This document shows, in pieces, positions 54,078 to 63,448 of a DNA stretch of 64,000 nt. Location of the stretch: assembly GCA_013214065.1 (NCBI GenBank), contig JABSPK010000004.1, positions 124,001 through 188,000 on the forward strand, read 5' to 3'. Source of the stretch: Flavobacteriaceae bacterium (GTDB lineage: Bacteria; Bacteroidota; Bacteroidia; Flavobacteriales; Flavobacteriaceae). Within the stretch, counting starts at the first letter, position 1. Each line of letters begins with the position of its first letter. A program made the position numbers and the translations under genes. The notes under the pieces are model-generated. The model saw nothing but the letters and a program-made list of their open reading frames with translations, made no database searches and was not told the DNA's origin.

Positions 54078-55139
54078 ATGATAAAAACGGATATTTTAAT
54101 TATCGGCGCCGGACCAACGGGACTCTTTACGGTCTTTGAAGCGGGACTCCTTAAAATGAAGTGCCATTTGATCGACGCCTTGGCGGAGCCCGGAGGACAA
54201 TGTGCCGAAATCTATCCAAAGAAACCGATTTATGATATTCCGGCCTATCCCGAAATCCTGGCCGGTGATTTGGTTTCACGCTTATTGGAACAAATCAAAC
54301 CCTTCGATGCGGGCTATACCTTAGGGGAAAGGGCCGATACCCTCGAAAAGCAAGACGACGGATCCTTTATCGTAACCACGAATAAGGGTACGAAACACCA
54401 TGCTCCTGTAGTGGTCATTGCTGGAGGTCTGGGTTCCTTTGAGCCAAGAAAACCCCAGATCGAAAACCTAGCATCTTACGAAGACCATGGGGTTTCCTAT
54501 ATTATCAAAGACCCTGAGGTCTATCGGAACAAAAAGATAGTGATCGCAGGCGGCGGGGATTCGGCTTTGGATTGGTCCATTTTCTTGGCAGATATCGCCT
54601 CGGAAGTCACCTTGGTACACCGCAGGAACGAGTTCAGGGGTGCTTTGGATTCTGTTGAAAAAGCCCGTGAACTTGCCCAAATCGGTAAGATCAAATTGTT
54701 CACCAAGGCCGAGGTCAAAGAACTGCATGGTGAAGAAGATCTTAAGGCAGTGGTCATCAAATACACCGATCCGGAAAAAGCGCCGGAATATCTGGAAGTC
54801 GATCACTTTATCCCCTTGTTCGGTCTTTCCCCCAAACTGGGACCGTTGGGTAATTGGGGACTCGAAATCGAGAAAAACGCCATTAAGGTCAACAACGCCA
54901 AGGATTATCAAACGAACATTCCCGGGGTTTTTGCCATTGGGGATGTCAATACCTACGAAGGGAAACTCAAGTTGATCTTATCGGGCTTTCATGAAGCGGC
55001 GGTCATGTGCCAATATGCCTACAAGATCATTAACCCTGACAAAAGGTTCGTTATGAAATATACCACTGTCGGAGGCGTTGAAGGATTCGATGGTACCAAA
55101 AAAGAAGCAAAGAAAGAAGTGGTGCAAAGCATCGCTTAA
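54078..55139 (+). CDS. Ferredoxin--NADP(+) reductase, thioredoxin-reductase-like type
   Basis: This FAD/NADPH enzyme is of the YumC type. The 353 residues have the FAD dinucleotide fold TDILIIGAGPTGLFTVFEAGLL, EPGGQCAEIYPKKPIYDIPAYP, and the NADPH fold KIVIAGGGDSALDWSIFLADI. The C-terminal FAD-contact segment is GVFAIGDVNTYEGKLKLILSGFHEAAVM. No redox CxxC of true thioredoxin reductase is seen. It closes the sulfite-reduction operon and is the likely source of reduced ferredoxin for sulfite reductase. A terminator follows. Confidence 0.92.
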   Translation: MIKTDILIIGAGPTGLFTVFEAGLLKMKCHLIDALAEPGGQCAEIYPKKPIYDIPAYPEILAGDLVSRLLEQIKPFDAGYTLGERADTLEKQDDGSFIVTTNKGTKHHAPVVVIAGGLGSFEPRKPQIENLASYEDHGVSYIIKDPEVYRNKKIVIAGGGDSALDWSIFLADIASEVTLVHRRNEFRGALDSVEKARELAQIGKIKLFTKAEVKELHGEEDLKAVVIKYTDPEKAPEYLEVDHFIPLFGLSPKLGPLGNWGLEIEKNAIKVNNAKDYQTNIPGVFAIGDVNTYEGKLKLILSGFHEAAVMCQYAYKIINPDKRFVMKYTTVGGVEGFDGTKKEAKKEVVQSIA

Positions 55140-55163
55140 ATGTGGGGTTATTCATCAGCGAGA

Positions 55164-55196
55164 AACCTTCCCGGATTCAGATCGGGAAGGTTTTTT
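55164..55196 (+). terminator. Rho-independent terminator of the cysH-to-FNR operon
   Basis: AACCTTCCCG (55164-55173) and CGGGAAGGTT (55183-55192) form a 10-bp stem with a 9-nt loop, followed by T. Confidence 0.9.
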
Positions 55197-55224
55197 GGTT
55201 TTAGATCAAAAATAGCGGGAATAA

Positions 55225-55256
55225 TTTGGTTTTGATTTTTGCCTACCGTTACTTTG
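55225..55256 (+). promoter_or_regulatory. Putative promoter of the metH-metF operon
   Basis: TTTG (55225-55228) and TTACTTTG (55249-55256) are separated by 20 bp, close to the Bacteroidetes TTTG-N19-TANNTTTG arrangement (one mismatch in the -7). It sits 25 bp ahead of the riboswitch. Confidence 0.5.
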
Positions 55257-55280
55257 CCTTAGTTCATTATAGATTGAAAA

Positions 55281-55424
55281 GTTATCAAGAAAGGTGGAGG
55301 GAATAGACCCTTTGAAGCCTTAGCAACCCTCGACTTCGAGAAGGTGCTACATTCTATTCCGGTGAAGGAAACAGATGACGTCAACGGCCATTAGGTCTTC
55401 TGCACATTCATTTTCCTTGATAAC
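55281..55424 (+). ncRNA. SAM-I (S-box) riboswitch
   Basis: The same core is found as at 42673. P1 GTTATCAAG (5') pairs perfectly with CTTGATAAC (3'). GGTGGAGGGAATAGACCC, TGAAGCCTTAGCAACCC and AAGGTGCTACATTC are conserved. The P4 region differs from the first copy, so they are paralogous, not recent duplicates. The split metH start lies only 32 nt downstream and no intrinsic terminator fits, so control is probably at translation initiation. Confidence 0.95.
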
Positions 55425-55442
55425 GTTTCGGTCGATTCAAAA

Positions 55443-55460
55443 ATGACCCAAAGGGTATGA
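55443..55460 (+). other. Possible 5-codon leader ORF overlapping the metH start
   Basis: ATG 55443 opens MTQRV, and its stop overlaps the metH start as ATGA (55457-55460). Translated or not is unknown; coupling would be possible. Confidence 0.25.
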
Positions 55461-56458
55461 GTGCGATTTATGACATTTTAGAGGAACGGATTTTGGTTTT
55501 GGATGGAGCCATGGGAACCATGCTTCAACAATACGGCTTTTCCGAAGCGGATTTTCGGGGAAGGCGTTTCAGCGAATGGTCGATACCGCTTAAGGGAAAC
55601 AATGATCTGCTGTCTTTGACCCAGCCCCAAGCCATAGCCGAAGTACATCGAAAGTACTTCGAAGCGGGCGCCGATATCGTGGAAACCAACACCTTTTCAG
55701 GAACGACCATTGCCATGGCCGATTATGGGATGGAGGACTTGGTTTATGAATTGAATTTCGAATCAGCCAAAATTGCAAAACAGGTCGCTGATGAAATCAC
55801 GGAAAAAAATCCGGATAAACCTCGCTTCGTAGCAGGAACCATGGGGCCTACCAACAAGACGGCCAGTCTTTCACCAGATGTTAACGATCCGGGCTTTCGG
55901 GCCGTTTCATTCGACGATCTTAGAAGAGCGTATAAGGAGCAGGCCGGGGCTTTGATTGATGGCGGGGCCGATATTCTGATGGTCGAGACCATATTCGATA
56001 CGCTGAATGCCAAAGCGGCCTTGTTCGCCATCGAAGAGCTTAAGGAAGAACGTGGTTTGGATATCCCGATCATGGTCAGCGGTACGATTACCGATGCCTC
56101 AGGGCGCACCTTATCGGGACAGACTGCCGAGGCTTTTTTGATTTCGGTATCGCACATTCCCTTGCTCTCAGTCGGGTTCAATTGCGCTTTAGGGGCCAAA
56201 CAACTGACCCCATATCTAGAGGTTTTGGCAGCAAAAGCGGATTTCTATATTTCGGCCTACCCGAATGCTGGACTTCCGAATGCCTTTGGTGAATATGACG
56301 AAACCGCAACGATGATGGCAGCACAGATCCGTGAATATTTAGAGAAACAACTGGTCAATTTCGTTGGGGGATGTTGTGGCACCACCCCTGAACATATCAA
56401 GGCGATGGCCGACATTGTGGCTGATTATAAACCACGTAAAAAACAATTGGAATCCTGA
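55457..56458 (+). CDS. metH: Methionine synthase, homocysteine-methyltransferase half (split MetH)
   Basis: This 333-residue protein corresponds to the N-terminal homocysteine-binding domain of MetH. It has [53 protein letters not shown], and the zinc site NCALGA plus [11 protein letters not shown], which gives three cysteines. It activates the homocysteine thiol. The remaining domains are encoded separately after one small gene, so methionine synthase is a two-protein enzyme here. It is the first gene behind the SAM-I riboswitch. Confidence 0.94.
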   Translation: MSAIYDILEERILVLDGAMGTMLQQYGFSEADFRGRRFSEWSIPLKGNNDLLSLTQPQAIAEVHRKYFEAGADIVETNTFSGTTIAMADYGMEDLVYELNFESAKIAKQVADEITEKNPDKPRFVAGTMGPTNKTASLSPDVNDPGFRAVSFDDLRRAYKEQAGALIDGGADILMVETIFDTLNAKAALFAIEELKEERGLDIPIMVSGTITDASGRTLSGQTAEAFLISVSHIPLLSVGFNCALGAKQLTPYLEVLAAKADFYISAYPNAGLPNAFGEYDETATMMAAQIREYLEKQLVNFVGGCCGTTPEHIKAMADIVADYKPRKKQLES

Positions 56459-56461
56459 ACC

Positions 56462-56743
56462 ATGATTTTGGAGGTAGCCATATTGCCCGTCCAATTAGAA
56501 CGGCAAGCAGCGTTTGAACGCAGTTTTGCCCAAGCGGAACGTATCCTTATTGGAATGAAGGGGTACATCGGCCACGAATTGAAAAAGGGTATCGAACGTA
56601 AAGACCAATACATATTGTTGGTGCGATGGCAAAGCTTGGAAGATCATGAAGTCGGTTTTCGAAAATCAAAGGAATACCAAGAATGGAAGCGGTTGTTACA
56701 TCATTTTTACGATCCGTTCCCTGAAGTACTACATTATCACTGA
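56462..56743 (+). CDS. Small ABM-fold protein inserted between the two metH genes
   Basis: This 93-residue protein is shaped like the antibiotic biosynthesis monooxygenase (ABM) dimeric ferredoxin-like fold: ILEVAILPVQLERQAAFERSFAQAERILIGMKGYIGHELKKG, then YILLVRWQSLEDHEVGFRKSKEYQEWKRLLHHFYDPFPEVLHY. No haem or catalytic motif is evident. It begins 3 bp after the first metH gene and ends directly before the second, so it is certainly in this operon. Its role in methionine synthesis or B12 chemistry is unknown. Confidence 0.82.
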   Translation: MILEVAILPVQLERQAAFERSFAQAERILIGMKGYIGHELKKGIERKDQYILLVRWQSLEDHEVGFRKSKEYQEWKRLLHHFYDPFPEVLHYH

Positions 56744-59434
56744 ATGGCAGATCGTAAAACGAAATATTTGAAATTAAGCGGCCTTGAACCCCTGGTCATC
56801 ACCCCGGAAAGCAATTTCATCAATGTGGGTGAACGCACCAATGTGGCCGGATCCCGAAAGTTTCTTCGACTGATCAAGGAAGATCGCTATGAGGAAGCCC
56901 TTCAGATTGCCAGACATCAAGTCGAAGGAGGGGCACAGATCATCGATGTCAATATGGATGATGGGTTGATCGACGGTAAGGAGGCCATGGTCAAATTCTT
57001 GAATTTGGTGGTCGCTGAACCGGACATTGCCCGGGTGCCCATTATGATCGATTCTTCCAAATGGGAAATCATCGAAGCCGGACTACAAGTGGTCCAGGGC
57101 AAGTGCGTCGTCAATTCGATAAGCCTAAAAGAAGGTGAAGCGGCCTTTATGAAACAAGCGACCTTGATCAAGCGTTATGGGGCGGCTGTCATCGTAATGG
57201 CTTTTGATGAAGTCGGTCAAGCCGATACCCTAGAGCGTCGTATCGAAATTGCCGAACGCTCCTATCGAATTTTGGTCGACCAGGTCAAGTTCACCCCTGA
57301 AGACATTATTTTCGATTTGAACATTTTTCCCGTGGCAACGGGTATGGATGAACACAAACGAAATGCGCTCGATTTCATCGAGGGCACGCGATGGGTCTGT
57401 GAAAACCTTCCCTATTGCAGTGTTAGTGGGGGGGTGAGTAATGTGTCCTTCTCGTTTCGAGGTAACGATCCGGTTCGAGAGGCCATGCATTCGGTCTTCC
57501 TTTTCCACGCCATTGAGGCAGGTATGAATATGGGTATCGTCAATCCGGCGATGTTGGAGGTGTATGATGACATTCCAAAGGAGTTGCTCGAACATGTCGA
57601 AGATGTGATCTTGAACCGAAGGGACGATGCCACTGAACGCTTATTGGAGTTTGCCCAGACCGTTCAGGGTAAGGCCAAAGAAACCACGGTTGACCTCTCT
57701 TGGCGTAACGAGCCCTTGCAGGCGCGCATTACCAGGGCCTTGGTCAAAGGAATCGATGAATACATCGTTGAAGATGTTGAAGAAGCCAGACAACAAGCTT
57801 CACGACCCTTGGCCGTAATAGAAGGGCATTTGATGACCGGCATGAACGTGGTAGGCGATTTGTTCGGCAGTGGAAAAATGTTTTTGCCCCAAGTCGTGAA
57901 ATCGGCCCGGGTCATGAAGAAGGCCGTTGCCCATTTGACCCCATTTATTGAAGAAGAAAAAGATGCCGATACCAAATCGGCCGGTAAGATATTGATGGCC
58001 ACGGTCAAAGGGGATGTGCACGACATCGGTAAGAACATCGTATCGGTGGTTTTGGCTTGTAACAACTATGAAATCGTCGATTTGGGCGTTATGGTGCCCC
58101 CGGAGAAGATCATAGCAAAAGCCATTGCGGAACAGGTCGATATCATCGGTTTGAGTGGATTGATTACCCCTTCACTTGATGAGATGGTGTTTTTGGCCAA
58201 AGAAATGGAGCGTCAAGATTTCAAAGTACCCTTACTGATCGGTGGGGCAACGACTAGTAAGGCCCATACGGCAGTCAAGATCGATCCGGTCTACAGCCAT
58301 GCGGTCGTACACGTAAACGATGCTTCCAGGGCGGTTACCGTTGTGGGCGATCTATTGCACCAAGGCAATTCCGATACCTATAAACATGCCGTCAAGCTCG
58401 ATTATGAAAGTTTTAGGGAGAAGTTCTTGGGAAGAAAAAAACAACAATCGTTCTTGGATGTTCAAGCTGCGCGCAACAACAAAATCCGTTTGGACTTTTC
58501 GGGGGAGACGATTTCGAGGCCACGTCATTTGGGAGTCCAAGTTTGGGATGATTTCGATCTGTTGAAGTTGGAGGAGTTCATCGATTGGACCCCTTTCTTT
58601 CGGTCCTGGGACCTCCATGGTAAATACCCTGATATCTTGCAAGATGCCGTAGTGGGTGAGCAGGCCACGGAGTTGTTCGCAGATGCCAGGACCATGCTGG
58701 CCGAGGTGCTTGCAAAACGACAATTGAAGGGCAAGGCCGTATTCGGTTTGTTTCCGGCGAATCAGGTGGATGACGATGACATTGAAGTACGGGTAGCGAA
58801 CGGAAACAAAGAATCCCTCTACCATTTTAGGACCCTGCGACAACAACTCAAAAAGCGGGATGGGGTGCCCAACATCGCCTTGGCCGATTTCGTGGCGCCC
58901 AAAAGTGAAGGCATACAGGATTATGTAGGCTGTTTTTGTGTGAGTGCCGGGTTCGGTACCCGTGAATTGGCCGAGGACTTTGAAAGACAACACGACGATT
59001 ACAGTGCGATCATGATCAAGGCACTTGCCGATCGGTTGGCCGAAGCCTTTGCTGAATACCTACACAAAGAAGTGCGGACCACCCATTGGGGGTATGCCCA
59101 AGAAGAACGATTCGATAACGACGAATTGATCGAAGAGCGGTACCAAGGTATCCGTCCGGCACCAGGGTATCCTGCCTGTCCGGATCATCTGGAGAAATTG
59201 ACCATTTGGGAAATACTCGATGTGTCGGCTACTATTGGGGTGACCTTGACCGAAAGTTTGGCCATGTGGCCAGCGGCAAGTGTAAGTGGCTATTATTTTG
59301 CCCATCCCGAAGCGAAATATTTCGGATTGGGTAAGATCAAGGACGATCAAGTCGCCGACTTCGCCAAAAGAAAAGGAATCGAACTTGGGGTCGCCCAGAA
59401 ATGGTTGGCCCCGAATATAGCGGAAGAGCAATGA
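56744..59434 (+). CDS. metH: Methionine synthase, folate/cobalamin/reactivation half (split MetH)
   Basis: This 896-residue protein holds the methyltetrahydrofolate-binding pterin domain ([54 protein letters not shown]), the cobalamin cap and binding domain with His426 in the [13 protein letters not shown]12 motif, and the C-terminal SAM-dependent reactivation domain ([49 protein letters not shown]). Only the homocysteine domain is missing and is supplied by the gene at 55457. Its end overlaps metF by 4 bp (ATGA). Confidence 0.96.
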   Translation: MADRKTKYLKLSGLEPLVITPESNFINVGERTNVAGSRKFLRLIKEDRYEEALQIARHQVEGGAQIIDVNMDDGLIDGKEAMVKFLNLVVAEPDIARVPIMIDSSKWEIIEAGLQVVQGKCVVNSISLKEGEAAFMKQATLIKRYGAAVIVMAFDEVGQADTLERRIEIAERSYRILVDQVKFTPEDIIFDLNIFPVATGMDEHKRNALDFIEGTRWVCENLPYCSVSGGVSNVSFSFRGNDPVREAMHSVFLFHAIEAGMNMGIVNPAMLEVYDDIPKELLEHVEDVILNRRDDATERLLEFAQTVQGKAKETTVDLSWRNEPLQARITRALVKGIDEYIVEDVEEARQQASRPLAVIEGHLMTGMNVVGDLFGSGKMFLPQVVKSARVMKKAVAHLTPFIEEEKDADTKSAGKILMATVKGDVHDIGKNIVSVVLACNNYEIVDLGVMVPPEKIIAKAIAEQVDIIGLSGLITPSLDEMVFLAKEMERQDFKVPLLIGGATTSKAHTAVKIDPVYSHAVVHVNDASRAVTVVGDLLHQGNSDTYKHAVKLDYESFREKFLGRKKQQSFLDVQAARNNKIRLDFSGETISRPRHLGVQVWDDFDLLKLEEFIDWTPFFRSWDLHGKYPDILQDAVVGEQATELFADARTMLAEVLAKRQLKGKAVFGLFPANQVDDDDIEVRVANGNKESLYHFRTLRQQLKKRDGVPNIALADFVAPKSEGIQDYVGCFCVSAGFGTRELAEDFERQHDDYSAIMIKALADRLAEAFAEYLHKEVRTTHWGYAQEERFDNDELIEERYQGIRPAPGYPACPDHLEKLTIWEILDVSATIGVTLTESLAMWPAASVSGYYFAHPEAKYFGLGKIKDDQVADFAKRKGIELGVAQKWLAPNIAEEQ

Positions 59435-60384
59435 AAGTAACCGAGCATATCGAACAGGCCAAAGGGGATACCTTGTTCAGTTTTGAGATCATTCCCCCGG
59501 TCAAAGGCAAAAGCATCCAAGAACTTTACGACAACATCGATCCTTTGATGGAATTCGATCCACCCTTCATTGATGTCACGACTTCACGTGAAGAATATGT
59601 GTACATCGATCGCGATGGGCTGCTGGATAAAAAACTCACGCGAATGCGGCCAGGTACCTTGGGCATATGCGCCGCGATCAAGCATAAGTATGATGTTGAC
59701 GCCATACCCCATGTACTTTGCGGTGGATTCACCAAAGAGGAAACCGAGTATCTCTTGGTCGATTGCCATTATTTGGGGATCGACAACGTCATGGCACTTC
59801 GCGGTGACGCCATGAAGGAGGAACGGTACTTCGAACCTTCGCACGGGGGGCATCTTTACGCTTCAGATCTGGTCAAACAGATCACCGACTTGAATCAAGG
59901 CAATTACTTGCATGAGGTCATCGAAACCGACAACTGTGCCGATTTTTGTATCGGGGTGGCCGGTTATCCTGAAAAACACATGGAAGCGCCTTCGCTCCGC
60001 TCCGATTTAAAGCGATTGAAAGAAAAGGTCGAATTAGGTGTCGACTATGTAGTGACCCAAATGTTTTTTGACAACAAGAAGTATTTTGAATTCGTCGATG
60101 CGGCTAGGGCTATGGGCATCACGGTACCCATTATACCCGGTATCAAACCCATTGCCGTAAAAAAGCACCTGCAATTGTTGCCCCAGGTATTTCGTGTCGA
60201 TATCCCCGAACAATTGATAGAAGCCGTTGAACGCTGCGATACCAACAAGCAAGTACGTCAGGTCGGCGTCGAATGGTGTATCGAACAATCCAAGGAACTT
60301 AAAAAGGCGGGAGTACCCGTATTGCACTATTATTCCATGGGAAAATCAGACAATATAAAAGCCATCGCCCAAGCGGTTTTCTAG
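59431..60384 (+). CDS. metF: Methylenetetrahydrofolate reductase
   Basis: This FAD enzyme makes methyl-tetrahydrofolate for MetH. The 317-residue protein has [75 protein letters not shown], and the C-terminal [29 protein letters not shown]. The start is ATG 59431, within the ATGA overlap with metH, so translation is coupled. It shares the riboswitch-controlled transcript. Confidence 0.96.
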   Translation: MKVTEHIEQAKGDTLFSFEIIPPVKGKSIQELYDNIDPLMEFDPPFIDVTTSREEYVYIDRDGLLDKKLTRMRPGTLGICAAIKHKYDVDAIPHVLCGGFTKEETEYLLVDCHYLGIDNVMALRGDAMKEERYFEPSHGGHLYASDLVKQITDLNQGNYLHEVIETDNCADFCIGVAGYPEKHMEAPSLRSDLKRLKEKVELGVDYVVTQMFFDNKKYFEFVDAARAMGITVPIIPGIKPIAVKKHLQLLPQVFRVDIPEQLIEAVERCDTNKQVRQVGVEWCIEQSKELKKAGVPVLHYYSMGKSDNIKAIAQAVF

Positions 60385-60443
60385 TGTTGCAATCTTGGTC
60401 GATGCCCCATTTGGTTGCTTCTAAACAGCTACCTTTGCGCAGC

Positions 60444-61544
60444 ATGCGAAAGTTCGTCAAACTTCTTCTTGTCTTCGTTTTGGCCATGGGCTATGCCCAA
60501 GAAAAAGAACCTGGTCAGAAGTACGTGCTCGATTTCAATCGATTCAACGGTTCGATTTTATTGCACAATCCTGATATTTCCCATTTGATAACTTCCCGTC
60601 CGAGTGGGTATCTTTTGAGCATCAACCGAAAACGATATGGCAAGCGTGAATGGGAAGCTGCTTACGGCTATCCTGATTCCGGTTTCACCTTCATCTATCA
60701 AAACATGAACAACCCCACTTTGGGAGAGCATTTTGGGCTCTACGCCCACTATAATTTCTATTTTTTCAAACGCAACCTTCAATTCAGGGTGGGACAAGGA
60801 ATAGCATATAACACCAATCCGTATGACCGCGAAACGAATTTTCGGAACAATGCGTATGGTTCACACCTTTTGAGTTCGACAATGGCCATGTTGAATTACC
60901 ACAGAGAGTCCCTGTTTTATGGTGTAGGTATTAAGGCAGGCTTGGCCTTGATCCATTATAGTAATGCCAATTTCAGGGCTCCCAATACCTCGACCAATAC
61001 CATGGCCTTTACTATCGGGTTGACCTATGATCTCAATCAAGAAATCGATCCGACCTATATTGCTTATGAAAAACAGGATTTCGAACCGGGCCCAATCGCA
61101 GTGAACATCGCACTAAGGGCCGGGGTCAACGAAAGTGATGTCGTCAATTCAGGACAATACGGTTTCTGGGTTGTTTCGGCTTACGGAGAAAAGAAGCTCG
61201 GGCGAAAAAGTGCCGTTCAAGTGGGAGCCGATTTCTTCTTCTCGAACTTCCTGAAGGAATTGATTCGCTTCCAATCGACTTCATTTCCCGAGTTGGGGGT
61301 CGCCCCGGATACCGATTTTAAAAGGGTTGGGATGTTTCTCGGACATGAATTGTTCATCAACAAACTTAGTGTGATTACCCAGTTAGGATACTATGTATAC
61401 TATCCTTTCGATTTTGAAGGTCGGGTGTACAACCGCATTGGGTTAAAACACTATTTTGGCGACCGATGGTTTGGTGCCGTAACCTTGAAATCACACGCGG
61501 CCGCAGCGGAGGCCGTCGAATTCGGTATCGGTATAAAGTTGTAA
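60444..61544 (+). CDS. PagL-like acyloxyacyl hydrolase (lipid A deacylase) outer-membrane protein
   Basis: This 366-residue protein has a signal peptide (MRKFVKLLLVFVLAMGYAQ) and beta-barrel-type alternating strands to its C-terminus (AAAEAVEFGIGIKL). Residues 171-175, HYSNA, followed by PNTSTNT, match the His-x-Ser-Asn motif of the lipid A 3-O-deacylase PagL, whose His and Ser are catalytic. It is longer than PagL (~175 aa), so the family assignment is a motif-level one. It may remodel lipid A. ATG 60444 precedes the signal peptide; earlier in-frame starts lack signal-peptide logic. Confidence 0.75.
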   Translation: MRKFVKLLLVFVLAMGYAQEKEPGQKYVLDFNRFNGSILLHNPDISHLITSRPSGYLLSINRKRYGKREWEAAYGYPDSGFTFIYQNMNNPTLGEHFGLYAHYNFYFFKRNLQFRVGQGIAYNTNPYDRETNFRNNAYGSHLLSSTMAMLNYHRESLFYGVGIKAGLALIHYSNANFRAPNTSTNTMAFTIGLTYDLNQEIDPTYIAYEKQDFEPGPIAVNIALRAGVNESDVVNSGQYGFWVVSAYGEKKLGRKSAVQVGADFFFSNFLKELIRFQSTSFPELGVAPDTDFKRVGMFLGHELFINKLSVITQLGYYVYYPFDFEGRVYNRIGLKHYFGDRWFGAVTLKSHAAAAEAVEFGIGIKL

Positions 61545-61556
61545 TAAATTACGATC

Positions 61557-62351
61557 ATGAGAACGCTGATGAAATTCCCGCTTCAAAGTAAAACCCAGAT
61601 CATCCAGTTTGGGTTTTCATTAGTGCTGTTGCTTTTTAATGGGTGCAATACGGAAAGTGCCCCCGATTGTTTTCAAAATGCCGGAGACCTTGAACGCTTG
61701 ACGGTTGAAGTACCGGAGTTTGATCGCATTACGGTTTTCGAAGGATTGAACCTGGTCATTCTTCAAGGTGACCAACAAAAAGTTGAATTGGAGTCCGGTC
61801 GTTTTTTGTTGGATGGGATTACGGCAAAAGTGGAAGGTGATCGATTGATCGTCGAAAACAACAATGGATGCAATCTTTTTCGGGATTTTGGAATTTCAAC
61901 GGTTTACGTCACCTCACCTGATATTAAGGAAATACGAAGTAGCACTGGCCTTTTGGTGTCGAGTGGTGGTCCTTTGGGTTTTCCGGATCTGACGCTGATT
62001 TCCGAAAGTTTTTCCAATCCCGATGCGGTCACAACGGATGGTGCGTTCGACATCGAAGTTGCCAATTCACGGGTCAGGATCACTGTTAACGGAATCGCCT
62101 TTTTAAAGCTTCGGGGCCGTACCGAAACCCTAGACGTTTTTGTTGCGGCCGGTGATTCAAGAATCGAGGCGGACGACTTGATCGCAAACACCGTACAGGT
62201 CAACCATCGGGGGAGCAACGACCTTTTGGTTTATCCCGAATCAACCATCGAAGGGGTGATACGGGGGTATGGTGATGTAATCAGTTTGAACCGCCCGGAT
62301 ACCGTTGATGTAGAAGAGCTATTTGAAGGGCGACTTATTTTTAGGGATTGA
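61557..62351 (+). CDS. GIN-domain (DUF2807) lipoprotein
   Basis: This 264-residue predicted lipoprotein has a hydrophobic lead (FGFSLVLLLFNGC) ending in the lipobox Cys30. Right-handed beta-helix-like repeats of the GIN (DUF2807) family follow: VEVPEFDRITVFEGLNLVILQGDQQKVELESG, GITAKVEGDRLIVENNNGC, VYVTSPDIKEIRSSTGLLVSSGG, TVDVFVAAGDSRIEADDL-like strands and VQVNHRGSNDLLVYPESTIEG. The function is unknown. The next gene begins overlapping by one base. Confidence 0.86.
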   Translation: MRTLMKFPLQSKTQIIQFGFSLVLLLFNGCNTESAPDCFQNAGDLERLTVEVPEFDRITVFEGLNLVILQGDQQKVELESGRFLLDGITAKVEGDRLIVENNNGCNLFRDFGISTVYVTSPDIKEIRSSTGLLVSSGGPLGFPDLTLISESFSNPDAVTTDGAFDIEVANSRVRITVNGIAFLKLRGRTETLDVFVAAGDSRIEADDLIANTVQVNHRGSNDLLVYPESTIEGVIRGYGDVISLNRPDTVDVEELFEGRLIFRD

Positions 62352-63448
62352 TGGGACCTTTGGAAAACATTCGCAATTGGTTCTTTAAGCCTGCTGAAAA
62401 CCAACCCAAGGAGCTTTTAATGGGGGTCGAACATGCGGATGCCGTATTTGGGCAATTGGCGGCGACGAAAGCGCTTCCGGGTTTGTCGGCAACCATAGCC
62501 CATCATGGGGAAACGGTACTCCAGAAAGGGTATGGATGGGCTGACATCAATAAGGCATCCAAAATCGACCCGGCCCTGACCTTGTTCCGGGTGGCCAGCA
62601 TTTCTAAATGTATCACGGGCTTGGCTTTTGGCAAAATGGTCGAACAAGGTTTGCTGGGCTGGGATGACTCCATCTATGACCATGTGCCGTATTTTCCTAA
62701 AAAGAAATGGGATTTCACCCTAAGGCAACTTGCTAGCCATCAAGCGGGAATACGTCCATATCGTGGTAAGGAATTCGGATTGGACCAAGCCCTTTCCATC
62801 AAACAAGGGATCGGGGTCTTCCAAGAAGATCCCTTGCTGTTCGAACCGGGTATGGGGTATCAGTATAATTCCTTTGATTTCGTACTCCTGGCCCTCGCGA
62901 TGCAAGAAGCAGCGGGCATGCCCTTTGAAGAGTATGTCAAGCAAGAAGTATTGCTGCCATTGGATATGCGACATACCTTGACACCAAAGGAAATCGATCC
63001 TTCGAATGCCAAAGCGATGGAAAGCGCCCTTTTTTATACCAAGCGTTCGGGTAGGGGGTTTCGGGAAGCGATTCCCGTCGATAATTTCTATAAATTGGCC
63101 GGTGGAGGCTATTTGGCCACTAGCGCCGACATCGCGAAATTAGGTCAAGCGGTCTTAGCGGGTAAACTGTTGCGAAGCGACACCTATGCCGTCCTTTTTG
63201 AGGCGGGTTCGGTCAATGGTAGGTCTACCTATTACGGCTTAGGTTTTCAATCGAGTTTCAACCCTTCCGGGTTTCGTTTTGTAGGCCATGTTGGCAATAG
63301 CGTTGGGGCCTACACCAACTTTTTCGTCTTTCCTGATCAAGGGGTGGTCGTTTCGCTCCTGATCAATTGTTCAGATCCAGGGGTGCAAAAAGAGCTTAAT
63401 GGGGCAATTGACTCCGTGTTACAACTATTCAATTCGCACTCGCTATGA
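62351..63448 (+). CDS. Beta-lactamase-fold serine hydrolase
   Basis: This is a class C beta-lactamase / DD-peptidase-like protein of 365 residues. The nucleophile motif SxxK is in FRVASISKCITGLAF, the Tyr motif in GYQYNSFDFVLLALAM, and HVGNSVGAY near the end occupies the KTG-equivalent (HxG) position. No signal peptide is visible (MGPLENIRNWFFKPAENQ), so it may be cytoplasmic or exported otherwise; true antibiotic resistance is not implied. The ATG at 62351 overlaps the previous stop (TGATG). It overlaps the Crp/Fnr gene by 4 bp. Confidence 0.88.
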   Translation: MGPLENIRNWFFKPAENQPKELLMGVEHADAVFGQLAATKALPGLSATIAHHGETVLQKGYGWADINKASKIDPALTLFRVASISKCITGLAFGKMVEQGLLGWDDSIYDHVPYFPKKKWDFTLRQLASHQAGIRPYRGKEFGLDQALSIKQGIGVFQEDPLLFEPGMGYQYNSFDFVLLALAMQEAAGMPFEEYVKQEVLLPLDMRHTLTPKEIDPSNAKAMESALFYTKRSGRGFREAIPVDNFYKLAGGGYLATSADIAKLGQAVLAGKLLRSDTYAVLFEAGSVNGRSTYYGLGFQSSFNPSGFRFVGHVGNSVGAYTNFFVFPDQGVVVSLLINCSDPGVQKELNGAIDSVLQLFNSHSL

